DNA of 64,000 bases from Thiomonas intermedia (GTDB lineage Bacteria; Pseudomonadota; Gammaproteobacteria; Burkholderiales; Burkholderiaceae_C). The position numbers were made by a program, and so were the translations under genes. The stretch lies in the NCBI RefSeq assembly GCF_002028405.1, contig NZ_CP020046.1:868001-932000 (forward strand), read 5' to 3'. A model generated the notes under the pieces. The model made no database searches, was not told the origin of the DNA, and saw nothing but the letters and a program-made list of their open reading frames with translations. Positions 34,620 to 42,674 of the stretch are shown one piece after another (within the stretch, counting starts at the first letter, position 1; each line of letters starts with the position of its first letter).

Positions 34620-36083
34620 TCAGCGGCGTTGGCGCAGCGCCTCATGCACGGCTGCGGCCAGTGCGGCAAGGTCGGAGTGGGAGACATTCCCAGGCGGAGC
34701 GAGGTAGAGCATGTGCTGCAGACGTTCGGCATGGCGGCGCAGGGCGTGCGTTTCGGGCACGTCGGCGGCTTGCAGCCAGTCCTGCAGGGTGGCCGCGGCG
34801 GGCGCCGCAGCGCGGGTCGGCACCTTGAGCCAGGCGCGCAGCAGGGCCGTGGGCGTGTCGGCCCGCGCCACGGCGCGCCAGGCGGCACGGCGCGCCCGGC
34901 GACGACACGCCTGGCAAACGGCTGCGCGCAATCCGAAGAGCAGACCGAGCACGCCAGCCGCACCGAGCAGGCCGAGGGCCAGATGACGCATGCGCAGATC
35001 GTCCACCTGCATCGCGGGGGGCTGCCAGCGGGCGGTGGCGGGCAACTCGGTGCGCGGGTCGAAATAGTCCAGACGCAGCGCCGGGGCCTGCAGCCGCCCG
35101 GCCGACTGCGGCCGCAGATAGAGGTCGATGTCCCAGCCATCGCCGTCGCTGGCGGGGGTGTCGTTGGCGCGGCGCACTTGCGCACCTGCCATGCCGAAGG
35201 CGGGCGGCAGCGCGGCGGTCCAGGCGTTCACCAGGCGCAAGGCCTGGGCGCGGTCGAGACCGGGCGACGACAGCCGCAGCCGCCACACGCCGGTCTGGCC
35301 CAGACGCAGCGCCGTCGAGGCTTGCAGAACCTGCACATGCGGCGCCCCGATCAGGCCATCGGCCGGCCACCATAGCGGCAGCGCCCACGCGTCGAACTGC
35401 AGCGGCGGCGGGGCGTACACCCGCAGTTGGCCGAAGGCGCGTGCGCGCACCAGACCGAAATCCACCGTCACCGCCCCGGCCTGCAGGGGCAGCACCTGCC
35501 AGGCGAAGACCTGCACGAGCTGGGCGGTGCCGTCGATGACTTCGGTGCGCGTGCTCTCGTCCAGCGGCACCAGCCGCGCCTGGGCGCTGCGCGCAGGCGG
35601 CGTGGTCCACGCCAGATTGCCCGCGCCGATGACCCAAAGCTCGACCCGCAGCGGTTGCAGCGCGTAGGGATGGACCGGTCGCATCTGGGTGCGCCATTGC
35701 AGCGGCGCCTCGCCCGCCGCGGCGGGCGCCACGTCCAGGCTCTGCGCCGGGCAGCGGGCGCTGCCGGCCCGCACCTCGGGCAGGGTCAAGCGCCCGCTGC
35801 GCAAGGCAATGAGGGTCAACGCGGCGCTCTGCTCGCGATGCCCCGCGGCGTCGCTGCCGCTGGCGCCCTGCTGCTCGGTGAGCAGCCATTCCGGGCGCAG
35901 ACTGGCGGCGCTGAAATCGGGCAGGGGCTGCGCCGTGTCGCGCGCGGTAAGCGTCCAGGTCAGCGGGCGTCCGAGCACGGGCGTGGCGCTGTCCACCCGG
36001 CATTGCAGCGTGCCCTGCGCCGCCGCCCATGCGGCGAAGGCCGACAGCGCAAGCCCGACGGCGGCGCGCACCCACCGCGTCAT
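34620..36083 (-). CDS. BatD-like membrane protein
   Basis: BatD proteins belong to the Bacteroides aerotolerance operon and are membrane-anchored, periplasmic proteins of unknown biochemical role. The 487-residue product has an N-terminal signal (ALSAFAAWAAAQG), a beta-rich region beginning LQCRVDSATPVLGRPLTWTLT, a hydrophobic helix near residue 370 (LALGLLGAAGVLGLLFGL) and a helical cytoplasmic tail. It is the last gene of the minus-strand Bat operon. Its start overlaps the VWA/TPR gene stop by four bases (ATGA-type junction). Confidence 0.78.
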   Translation of the reverse strand: MTRWVRAAVGLALSAFAAWAAAQGTLQCRVDSATPVLGRPLTWTLTARDTAQPLPDFSAASLRPEWLLTEQQGASGSDAAGHREQSAALTLIALRSGRLTLPEVRAGSARCPAQSLDVAPAAAGEAPLQWRTQMRPVHPYALQPLRVELWVIGAGNLAWTTPPARSAQARLVPLDESTRTEVIDGTAQLVQVFAWQVLPLQAGAVTVDFGLVRARAFGQLRVYAPPPLQFDAWALPLWWPADGLIGAPHVQVLQASTALRLGQTGVWRLRLSSPGLDRAQALRLVNAWTAALPPAFGMAGAQVRRANDTPASDGDGWDIDLYLRPQSAGRLQAPALRLDYFDPRTELPATARWQPPAMQVDDLRMRHLALGLLGAAGVLGLLFGLRAAVCQACRRRARRAAWRAVARADTPTALLRAWLKVPTRAAAPAAATLQDWLQAADVPETHALRRHAERLQHMLYLAPPGNVSHSDLAALAAAVHEALRQRR

Positions 36084-37864
36084 GGCGCATCTCCTGCGGC
36101 CGCGCGGGTATCGAGGGCGGCGCGCTGCGCCAGCAGTTCGGCGCGGGCGTCGTCGAGCAGTTGCACCCGCTTGTCGGCACCCGCCCAGTCGAGCTCGGGT
36201 GGCTGCCAGGCCGCTTTTGCGACCGCGGCGCCGGCCGTGGCCGTGGCGCTCAGGCGACCCTGGGCCGGCAGGGCCTCGCCCTGCTGCAACGGTGCCGAAG
36301 CCTGCGCGGGCGGGCGATGCCGAAGCTGGGACGGCGTGTCGGACGTCTGCTGCCCGAAGCGGGAATGGTGGAGGGCCGGTGCGCGCTTGGCGATGCCCAC
36401 GAGATAGCTCGGCGGGTGGGCGATGTCGTAGGCGCGCTGGGCGAGTCGGGCGTTGCGCAGCGCCCGGGCGTCATCCGGGCGCAGACGCAGCGCCGCCTCG
36501 AAGGCCTGGACCGCTTCGCGCGATTTTCCGGGCAGATGCAGCGTGGCATTGCCCAGGTCGTAGAAGGCCGCGAAACGCTGCGACGGCGTGTCGGCCCGCA
36601 GCAAGGCGCGATGGAAGGCCCGGGCCGCGAGCTGATACTGCCTTTGCCGATAGGCGGCCGCGCCCTCGCCCATGCGTGCGGCATAGCCCGGCAGGGCGGC
36701 GTAGCGTTGCTGGGCCTCGGCGTAGCGCCCGCGCTGCCAGGCCGACCAGGCCAACGCTTCTTGTTGCCCGATGCTTTGCGGCGACATCGCCTCGGCGGCG
36801 CGAGCAGGGGGCGCCTGCGACAGCACCGAGCCGACGCACAGCGCCGCGAACAGCAGCCCGGACGTCCCCCGGCTGCGCGGCCAGACCGACACCAGCAACA
36901 CGATCAGGGCGGGCAACAGGAACAGGCCATAGAGCTCGCGCCAGCCGGTGACGATCGGCGCGGCACTCTGGCTCACCGGCAGACGGGCGAGGCCCTGCGC
37001 ATACAGGCGGCGCCAGGCGCCCGCGCCGGTCTGGCCGGGCTGCACCGCGTCCCAGTCGCCGCCGCTGGCCTGGGCCAAGGCGCGCAGCGTGCGGGTCGTC
37101 TCAGGGGACAGGCCAGGCAGTGCCAGACCGTAAAGCGGCAGATGCGCGGCGCGCAGCATGCGGCCGAGCACGGCCACATCGATGTCCGGCGGCAGTGCCA
37201 TGCCCGGGCCCGCCATGAGCAGCAAGGCGCCGGGCTCGCCCTCGCCCTGCTGCCGCAGGCGCTGACGCGCGAGGTCGAGCAGACCGGACAGCGAGGCGCC
37301 CGCGCCGTCCACCGCCAGCATCTGCGGCCGGGCCTGGTCGGCCGCCTGCGCGAACAGCGCCGCATCGTTCGTCGGGGGTAGCAACTGCGCCACCCCCATC
37401 GCGGCGCCGGGGCGGGCTGCCCCATAGGCCATGAGCCCCAGACGCTCGCCGCGCAGCTCGGGCCAGAGCGCGGCCAGCAGCAGCCGTTGCTGCTCCAGCG
37501 CCGAAAGCGGCGCGTCGTTGGGTGCGGCGCTGGCATCCATCAACACCATCACGGCGATGCGGTGCAGCCCGCCAGACCCGGTCGTCGCCTCGGCCTGCGG
37601 CTGGCGCGGACCCGCGGCGGCCAGCGCCAGCAGCGCCCACAGCAAGGTGTCGCGCGCAAGACCGACCCAGACCGTGCGGGAGGGCGTCCGCACGGTGGCG
37701 AACGGCAGCAGCTCGGCATCGGCGTAGCCCAGCGCGGCGTTACGCGCGGCCCGCGCACGGCCAAGCCGCCCAACGGCCAGCCCCAGTGGCACCAGCAGAA
37801 GCAGCAGCGCCCAGGGCCGCGACCAGAACCACGGCTGGGTCCACAGGGCATCCCAGAGGGTCAC
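36080..37864 (-). CDS. BatB/BatC-like VWA and TPR membrane protein
   Basis: The 594-residue protein fuses a BatB-like VWA domain to a TPR region. N-terminal helices (PWALLLLLVPLGLAVGRL and LLWALLALAAAG) precede the VWA core starting IAVMVLMDASAAPND. The MIDAS serine pair is incomplete (DASAA instead of DxSxS), so metal binding may be weak. A third helix near residue 335 is followed by TPR repeats (ALAWSAWQRGRYAEAQQRYAALPGY; AFHRALLRADTPSQRFAAFYDLGNATLHLPGKSREAVQAFEAALRLRP). Start is GTG at 37864, overlapping the BatA stop in GTGA. Confidence 0.78.
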   Translation of the reverse strand: MTLWDALWTQPWFWSRPWALLLLLVPLGLAVGRLGRARAARNAALGYADAELLPFATVRTPSRTVWVGLARDTLLWALLALAAAGPRQPQAEATTGSGGLHRIAVMVLMDASAAPNDAPLSALEQQRLLLAALWPELRGERLGLMAYGAARPGAAMGVAQLLPPTNDAALFAQAADQARPQMLAVDGAGASLSGLLDLARQRLRQQGEGEPGALLLMAGPGMALPPDIDVAVLGRMLRAAHLPLYGLALPGLSPETTRTLRALAQASGGDWDAVQPGQTGAGAWRRLYAQGLARLPVSQSAAPIVTGWRELYGLFLLPALIVLLVSVWPRSRGTSGLLFAALCVGSVLSQAPPARAAEAMSPQSIGQQEALAWSAWQRGRYAEAQQRYAALPGYAARMGEGAAAYRQRQYQLAARAFHRALLRADTPSQRFAAFYDLGNATLHLPGKSREAVQAFEAALRLRPDDARALRNARLAQRAYDIAHPPSYLVGIAKRAPALHHSRFGQQTSDTPSQLRHRPPAQASAPLQQGEALPAQGRLSATATAGAAVAKAAWQPPELDWAGADKRVQLLDDARAELLAQRAALDTRAAAGDAP

Positions 37865-38994
37865 GGCGCGGTCCTCCTCGCCGCGTCTGCCGCCTCGGCA
37901 ACATGGCCCGCGACCTCCGCGCGGCCGCGGCGGTGCAGGCGGCGCAACGCCCCCGGACCGATGGCGGCCAGCAGAAGCAGCACCACCCCGAGCAGCAGCG
38001 GCACGATGTAGAGCGGCTGCACCGCACGCCGGGTGGGCGGCGGGTGCAGCCTGGGATTGAGCGCGCCGATGTCGCGCACCGCCGTCTGCTGCGCCCCGGC
38101 GCTGGCGGCGAAGTAAAAGCGTCCGCCCGTGGCCTGGGCGATGAGGCGCAGATCGGGCTGCGGACCGGCGTAGGCGGGCACGGTGTAGGGCTGGCCCGCA
38201 TCGGGCGCGGTGCCGACCTCCACGGTGTAGATGCGCACGCCCAGATGCCGCGCCAGCGCGACGGCGTCGGCCGGACTGATCTGGCCGGCATTGCTCACGC
38301 CGCCATCGGTGTAGAGGATGATGATGGGCTGCAAGCGCTCCACGGTAGCCCGGGCCTCCGCGAGGTCGCCCTGCCCCGCCGGTGGCCGGCTCACCTGGCG
38401 CAGGGCCAGGGCGATGGCGTCGCCCAGCGCGGTATCGGGGCCGAGCTGCCCCACGGCGAGCAGACCCGCCATCTGCCCGGCGGCGCGGGCGTCGAAGGTG
38501 GGCGGCAGCAGCGTGGCGGCATGGCTGCCGAAAGCCACGAGGGCGAAGCGGTCGCCCCGGCGCGCCTGGGCGAAGTCGGCGAACACGCGCTGGGCCACCG
38601 CGAGCCGGCTCGCGGGCTTGCCGTTCCACTGCACATCGTGCAGGCCCATGGTGAGCGAGGTGTCGAGCAGCACCACGATGTCGCGGCCTTCGGGCGCGGC
38701 AGCGATCCAGCCCCCCAGTCGCTGCGGCTGGGCCAGCGCCAGCACCAGGGCCACGATCGCCAGCGCGTGCAGCACCGGCGCCCACAGCGCACGCCGAGTG
38801 GGGGCACGGGCCTGTAGCAGGCCCTGCAGATCGGGATGCAGCCATTGCAGGCCGACCGGATCGGTCTGCACGCGCCCGCGCCACGCCGCCACCAGCGGCA
38901 GCGCGGCCAGGGGCAGCAGAACGAAGGCCAGCGGCTGCGCCCACACCAGCTCGCCGAGCCAGGCGACGAACGACGCGTCCGGATGCAGGCTCAT
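37861..38994 (-). CDS. BatA-like VWA membrane protein
   Basis: The 377-residue protein has an N-terminal hydrophobic part (LAFVLLPLAALPLVAAW and VLHALAIVALVLALAQP), then a VWA domain with MIDAS-type DTSLTMG, a second acidic loop in LYTDGGVSNAGQ, and a C-terminal membrane helix (PLYIVPLLLGVVLLLLAAIG) before a basic tail. This is the BatA layout: VWA domain in the periplasm, anchored at both ends. Overlapping junctions on both sides indicate tight translational coupling in the operon. Confidence 0.85.
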   Translation of the reverse strand: MSLHPDASFVAWLGELVWAQPLAFVLLPLAALPLVAAWRGRVQTDPVGLQWLHPDLQGLLQARAPTRRALWAPVLHALAIVALVLALAQPQRLGGWIAAAPEGRDIVVLLDTSLTMGLHDVQWNGKPASRLAVAQRVFADFAQARRGDRFALVAFGSHAATLLPPTFDARAAGQMAGLLAVGQLGPDTALGDAIALALRQVSRPPAGQGDLAEARATVERLQPIIILYTDGGVSNAGQISPADAVALARHLGVRIYTVEVGTAPDAGQPYTVPAYAGPQPDLRLIAQATGGRFYFAASAGAQQTAVRDIGALNPRLHPPPTRRAVQPLYIVPLLLGVVLLLLAAIGPGALRRLHRRGRAEVAGHVAEAADAARRTAP

Positions 38995-39476
38995 GGCGCC
39001 TCCAGCGCGGCGGCGCGCAGCGTCTGCACGAAACGGCGCTGCGCCCGGGCGGGCGACCACCAGGCCGCGCGCGCCGCGCGTGCGCTCGCGCGCTCCACGC
39101 CAAGCGCGATCAGCCGCAGCCGCGCCGCATCGGGCCGGGGCGCAAAGCGCAGATCGTCGAGGGGCGTGCGCATCGTCTGCGGCCAATCGCTTTCGGGCCA
39201 CTGCTCACGCAAGGCGGCCGCAAGCTGGGTGGCGGCGGATGCGGTGGCCGCGCTTTCTGCGGTGGCCGCGCTATCGGTTCGCACCGCGTGGGCCTGGCGC
39301 TGCAGCCGCGTCCAGACCCTTGTGCGACGCCAGGCCAGCACGCCCCATGCGACGAACAGCAGCGCAGCCGCCAGCGCCCATCCGGCCCACGGCATCTGCC
39401 ACCACGGCAGCGGCGGCAGGGGCGCCGGGGGCTGCGGCGGAAGAATGTCGGCCAGTGCCGCAAGGCGGTCCATCAC
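38991..39476 (-). CDS. DUF4381 membrane protein
   Basis: The 161-residue protein has one N-terminal membrane helix (MPWAGWALAAALLFVAWGVLAW) after a Pro-rich leader and a helical cytoplasmic part with LDDLRFAPRP and WWSPARAQRRFVQTLRAAAL. DUF4381 members occur in MoxR-DUF58-VWA operons, as here, between DUF58 and the VWA genes. Function is unknown. Confidence 0.75.
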   Translation of the reverse strand: MMDRLAALADILPPQPPAPLPPLPWWQMPWAGWALAAALLFVAWGVLAWRRTRVWTRLQRQAHAVRTDSAATAESAATASAATQLAAALREQWPESDWPQTMRTPLDDLRFAPRPDAARLRLIALGVERASARAARAAWWSPARAQRRFVQTLRAAALEAP

Positions 39477-40471
39477 GCCTCCAGCGCGCGCAGCCGCTGC
39501 AGCACCGCGTGGTCGGACTCACTCACCCCGGCGGCGACGCAGCGCAAGCCGCGCGAGCGCCACCGGGCCAGACGGGCCTCATGGTGTCGCGCCGCGCGTT
39601 CGGCGAACTGCGACCCGGCGGCGCCCTGCAGTCGGCCCGACTGATGATGGGCCAGATCGACGAAATCGGCGGCCTCCAGCACGGCCCGCCGCGGCAGCAC
39701 GGTCTCGACCGGATCGCGCACTTCGAGCAGCAGCACCTCGGCGCGGCTGCACAGCGACCACAGCGCAGCGTCGCACTCGGGCGACTCCCAACCCGCGCCG
39801 TCGCTGGCCATCAGCACCCGCGAACCCTCGGGCAGACTGCGCAGGAGAACCTGCGCCCAGGCCTCGAAGCCGCCGTCGGCGGGCTGCCGCCGCCCCATCG
39901 GGCGCGGCGGCACGACAAGCTCGGCCTGCAGCCGCAGCGCCAGGCGCTGCAGAGCCTTCTGGCCGCGGCCGAGGGCAACGTCGTGCACGGTGTCGCGCCA
40001 CACGCTCAAGGTCATCGGGCCACTGGCGCCTTCCGCGGCCAACGCGTAGGCCGAGGCAGCCAGCAGCGCCATGCGGGCCGCCTGCTCGGCCTTGGTACGG
40101 CCGCGCGTGCCGAAGGCCATGCCCGGCCGCAGATCGAGCAGCAGATGCAGCGCGGTGGCCTGTTCCTCATGGTGCAACTTGACGTAGGGCCGCCCGGTGC
40201 GGGCGAGCAGCCGCCAATGCAGATCGCGCAGATCGTCACCGGGCTGGTAGGCGCGGCTCTCGGCATAGTCGAGTCCACGGCCCTTCCAGACTGACATCGC
40301 CTCGCCTGACGTCTGCCGCGGCACGGGCCGCGTCGGCTGCGCCATGCGCAGGCCGCGCGCCAGGGCGATGAGCCGCGCGGCGTCGTCCGGCTGCAGCAAG
40401 GGCCGTGGCCGCGCCGCAGGGAGCATGCCTTCTGCGACCTGACGCCAGGGCAGCATCGGCATGGTGCTCAT
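39473..40471 (-). CDS. DUF58 domain protein (second copy)
   Basis: The 332-residue protein lacks membrane helices and begins with a helical part ending in GEAMSVWKGRGLDYAESRAYQPGDDLRDLHWRLLARTGRPYVK (the DUF58 core). It then forms the VWA-like half with LLLDLRPGMAFG, VLMASDGAGW and LLLEVRDPVETVLPRRAV. It differs from the first DUF58 copy at 24122, which has two N-terminal helices. It is the second gene of the operon, after moxR. Confidence 0.85.
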   Translation of the reverse strand: MSTMPMLPWRQVAEGMLPAARPRPLLQPDDAARLIALARGLRMAQPTRPVPRQTSGEAMSVWKGRGLDYAESRAYQPGDDLRDLHWRLLARTGRPYVKLHHEEQATALHLLLDLRPGMAFGTRGRTKAEQAARMALLAASAYALAAEGASGPMTLSVWRDTVHDVALGRGQKALQRLALRLQAELVVPPRPMGRRQPADGGFEAWAQVLLRSLPEGSRVLMASDGAGWESPECDAALWSLCSRAEVLLLEVRDPVETVLPRRAVLEAADFVDLAHHQSGRLQGAAGSQFAERAARHHEARLARWRSRGLRCVAAGVSESDHAVLQRLRALEA

Positions 40472-40487
40472 GCCTTCCCAGGGAAAT

Positions 40488-41465
40488 TCAAGGCCACACC
40501 ATGACCGCCAGCAGCTCGGCGATCAGCGTATCCGCCGTGACGTCGCGCAGACCCGCCTCCAGCGACAGCACGATGCGGTGGCGAAGCACGTCGGGCGCCA
40601 GCGCGATGACGTCGTCGGGCAACACGAAGTCGCGCCCACGCAGATAGGCCATGCCCCGCGCCGCATGCGCCAGCGCCAGCACCGCACGGGGCGACGCTCC
40701 GGCCGCCACCGTGCCGGCCAGCCCCGGCACCCGCTGCTCGGGTGCGCGCGTGGAGCGCACGAGTTCGACGATGGCCCGCTGCAGGCTTTCGGCCACATGC
40801 ACCTGCAAGACCTCCTGCCTCGCCGCCAGCACGGCGGCCACGTCCAGCGCCTGAGCGCGGTCGCCGGCGGCAAGCTGACGTGCCGGATCGCTGGCCTGCA
40901 GATGCATCTGCAGGATGCGCCATTCCTCATCGGCTTCGGGATAGTCGAGCCGCACATGCAGCAGGAAACGGTCGAGCTGTGCCTCGGGCAGGGCGTAGGT
41001 GCCGGCCTGTTCGAGAGGGTTCTGCGTGGCCAGCACCAGGAACAGCGGCGGCAGCGCGTAGCTCACGCCGCCCACGGTGATCTGGCGCTCCTGCATGGCC
41101 TCCAGCAGGGCCGACTGCACCTTGGCCGGGGCACGATTGATCTCGTCGGCCAGCACGATGTCGTGAAACAGCGGCCCGCGCGCGAAGCGCACCGAGCCCT
41201 CGGCGGGATGAAACACCTCGGTGCCTGTCAGGTCGCCGGGCAGCAGATCAGGGGTGAACTGCACGCGCTGGAAACCGGCATGCACCCGGCTGCTCAGCGC
41301 CTTGACCGCCGTGGTCTTGGCCAGCCCGGGCAGGCCTTCGAGCAGCAGATGCCCGCCGGTGAGCAGGCCGATGACCAGACGATCGAGCAGCGCCGTCTGA
41401 CCGACGATGTCGTTGGCGAGCTGAGCCCGCAAGGCGGCCACTTCGGCCTGGTGGGGATAGGTCAT
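40488..41465 (-). CDS. MoxR family AAA+ ATPase (second copy)
   Basis: The 325-residue ATPase has Walker A EGLPGLAKTTAVKAL, QFTPDLLPGDLTGTEVF, Walker B IVLADEINRAPAKVQSALLEAMQERQITVGG, and LVLATQNPLEQAGTYALPEAQLDRFLLHV. It is the first gene of the Bat operon. Relative to the first copy at 23162, both ATPase loops are similar but the flanking regions differ, so they belong to different MoxR subgroups. The start at 41465 has no convincing ribosome site and its promoter would lie against the repeat element. Confidence 0.9.
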   Translation of the reverse strand: MTYPHQAEVAALRAQLANDIVGQTALLDRLVIGLLTGGHLLLEGLPGLAKTTAVKALSSRVHAGFQRVQFTPDLLPGDLTGTEVFHPAEGSVRFARGPLFHDIVLADEINRAPAKVQSALLEAMQERQITVGGVSYALPPLFLVLATQNPLEQAGTYALPEAQLDRFLLHVRLDYPEADEEWRILQMHLQASDPARQLAAGDRAQALDVAAVLAARQEVLQVHVAESLQRAIVELVRSTRAPEQRVPGLAGTVAAGASPRAVLALAHAARGMAYLRGRDFVLPDDVIALAPDVLRHRIVLSLEAGLRDVTADTLIAELLAVMVWP

Positions 41466-41992
41466 TGCGAATGAGAAAGTGAGTCCAAGCACATGGGGTG
41501 ATCTTATTGATCCGCTACGTTGAAGTCTGAGACTGCGCCCCACCCCAGCCCTCCCCACATGTGGAGAGGGAGCCAACACCCCTCGCCCACCCGTGGGGAG
41601 ACCGGGAGGGGCTTATGCAGATCACGCGCAGCGCCTTCTACTCCTCCCCCACCCGTGGGGGAGGCTGGGAGGGCTTATGCAGATCACGCGCAGCGCCCTC
41701 TACTCCTCCCCCACCCGTGGGGGAGGCTGGGAGGGCTTATGCAGATCACGCGCAGCGCCCTCTACTCCTCCCCCACCCGTGGGGGAGGCTGGGAGGGGGA
41801 GCCTTGCACGGCCTTGCCCGTGAACCACTCATCCTTCTCCATTCCGGCCCCATAGAAACAGCGCTGAACACGACGCAGCGGAATACCTCGGAGCGCGGCC
41901 GCCGACACCCGCTGTCGGTTGAACACGCCAGACAAAGCCTGCGATGCAAGAGCCCATGGACAATCATTCGCACGTTCGTTAGAGTGTAGCTA
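41466..41992. other. 527-base region with second repeat element and ArsR-rhodanese promoter
   Basis: The left half is the repeat element at 41506-41855. The right 130 bases should carry promoters for the ArsR-rhodanese gene; the 7-base-spaced TTAG/CTAA repeat there is listed separately. Frames open through the repeats are by-products of the 62-base unit. No gene is supported. Confidence 0.8.
41506..41855. repeat. second repeat element with four 62-bp tandem units
   Basis: The left end ATTGATCCGCTACGTTGAAG matches the element at 29957, and the right end CTCCATTCCGGCCCCATAG resembles that element's right end (CTCCATCCCGGATCAATAG). The shared outer part includes CGCCCCACCCC and CCTCCCCAC with GTGGAGAGG. 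Inside, the repeat unit is different: 62 bases, starting at 41579, 41641, 41703 and 41765, carrying TTATGCAGATCACGCGCAGC and a CTCCCCCACCC / GGGTGGGGGAG type palindrome (CCCCCACCCGTGGGGG). The element lies between moxR and the ArsR-rhodanese gene. Confidence 0.82.
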
Positions 41993-41993
41993 A
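41979..41993 (+). promoter_or_regulatory. possible ArsR-type operator overlapping the start codon
   Basis: TTAG, seven bases, CTAA (41979-41993) is an inverted repeat that reaches into the ATG of the ArsR-rhodanese gene, within TTCGTTAGAGTGTAGCTAAT. This position would allow autorepression. The arms are short, so it is tentative. Confidence 0.4.
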
Positions 41994-42667
41994 TGAACTC
42001 GCGTGAACTCAAGAATCATCTGTACGAACAGGTCGCCCGCATCGGCGCGGCCGTGTCCAGCCCCAAGCGGCTCGAACTGCTCGAAATCCTGGCTCAGGGC
42101 GAAAAGCCGGTGGACGCGCTGGCGCGCGAAGCCGCCATCGACATCAAGCTCGCCAGCGCCCACCTGCGCGTGCTCAAAGGCGCGCAGCTGGTGCAGGTGC
42201 GGCAGGAGGGCAAGAGCCGCGTCTATCGCCTCAGCGGCGCCGACGTGGCGGCGCTGTGGGTGGCGCTGCGCAGCGTGGCCGAGGCGCATGTGGCCGATCT
42301 TCAGGTGGTGATGCAGCGGCTGTTCGCCGGGCCCGAACGGCTCACGCTGGAGAGCAGCCAGACTCTGCTCGACAAGGTGCGCAAGGGCGACGCGGTGCTG
42401 ATCGACGTGCGCCCAGAGGCCGAATACCGCACCGCGCATCTGCCCGGAGCGCGGTCGCTGCCGCTGCCCGAGCTGGAGGCGCGGCTGCGCGAACTTCCGC
42501 GCGACAAGGACATCGTGGCCTATTGCCGCGGGCCGTTCTGCGTGATGTCGGACGCCGCGGTGACGCTGCTGGTGCAGCGCGGCTTTCGCGCCAGCAAGGT
42601 GGCCGAAGGCGTGCCGGAATGGCAGGCCGCGGGGCTGCCGCTGGCGCGGGACGCTGCTGCATCCTGA
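41993..42667 (+). CDS. ArsR-family regulator fused to a rhodanese domain
   Basis: The 224-residue protein joins an ArsR/SmtB winged helix (about residues 1-100: SSPKRLELLEILAQGEKPVDALAREAAIDIKLASAHLRVLKGAQLVQVRQEGKSRVYRL) to a rhodanese domain (about 120-215) whose active-site loop reads CRGPFCV. No classical metal-binding cysteine pair is seen in the first helix region. The fusion suggests DNA binding controlled by sulfur transfer or persulfide chemistry. The MFS gene starts seven bases after its stop. Confidence 0.85.
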   Translation: MNSRELKNHLYEQVARIGAAVSSPKRLELLEILAQGEKPVDALAREAAIDIKLASAHLRVLKGAQLVQVRQEGKSRVYRLSGADVAALWVALRSVAEAHVADLQVVMQRLFAGPERLTLESSQTLLDKVRKGDAVLIDVRPEAEYRTAHLPGARSLPLPELEARLRELPRDKDIVAYCRGPFCVMSDAAVTLLVQRGFRASKVAEGVPEWQAAGLPLARDAAAS

Positions 42668-42674
42668 GTCCGTC

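Noticed and set aside
36080-39103. A 1007-codon minus-strand frame spanning two VWA genes
   Set aside because: It joins the out-of-frame shadow of BatA with the true BatB/TPR protein; the real start is the GTG at 37864.
41579-41810. 62-base repeats considered as a CRISPR array or origin iterons
   Set aside because: No spacers, no DnaA or Rep genes and no DnaA-box pattern nearby; repeats are contiguous.
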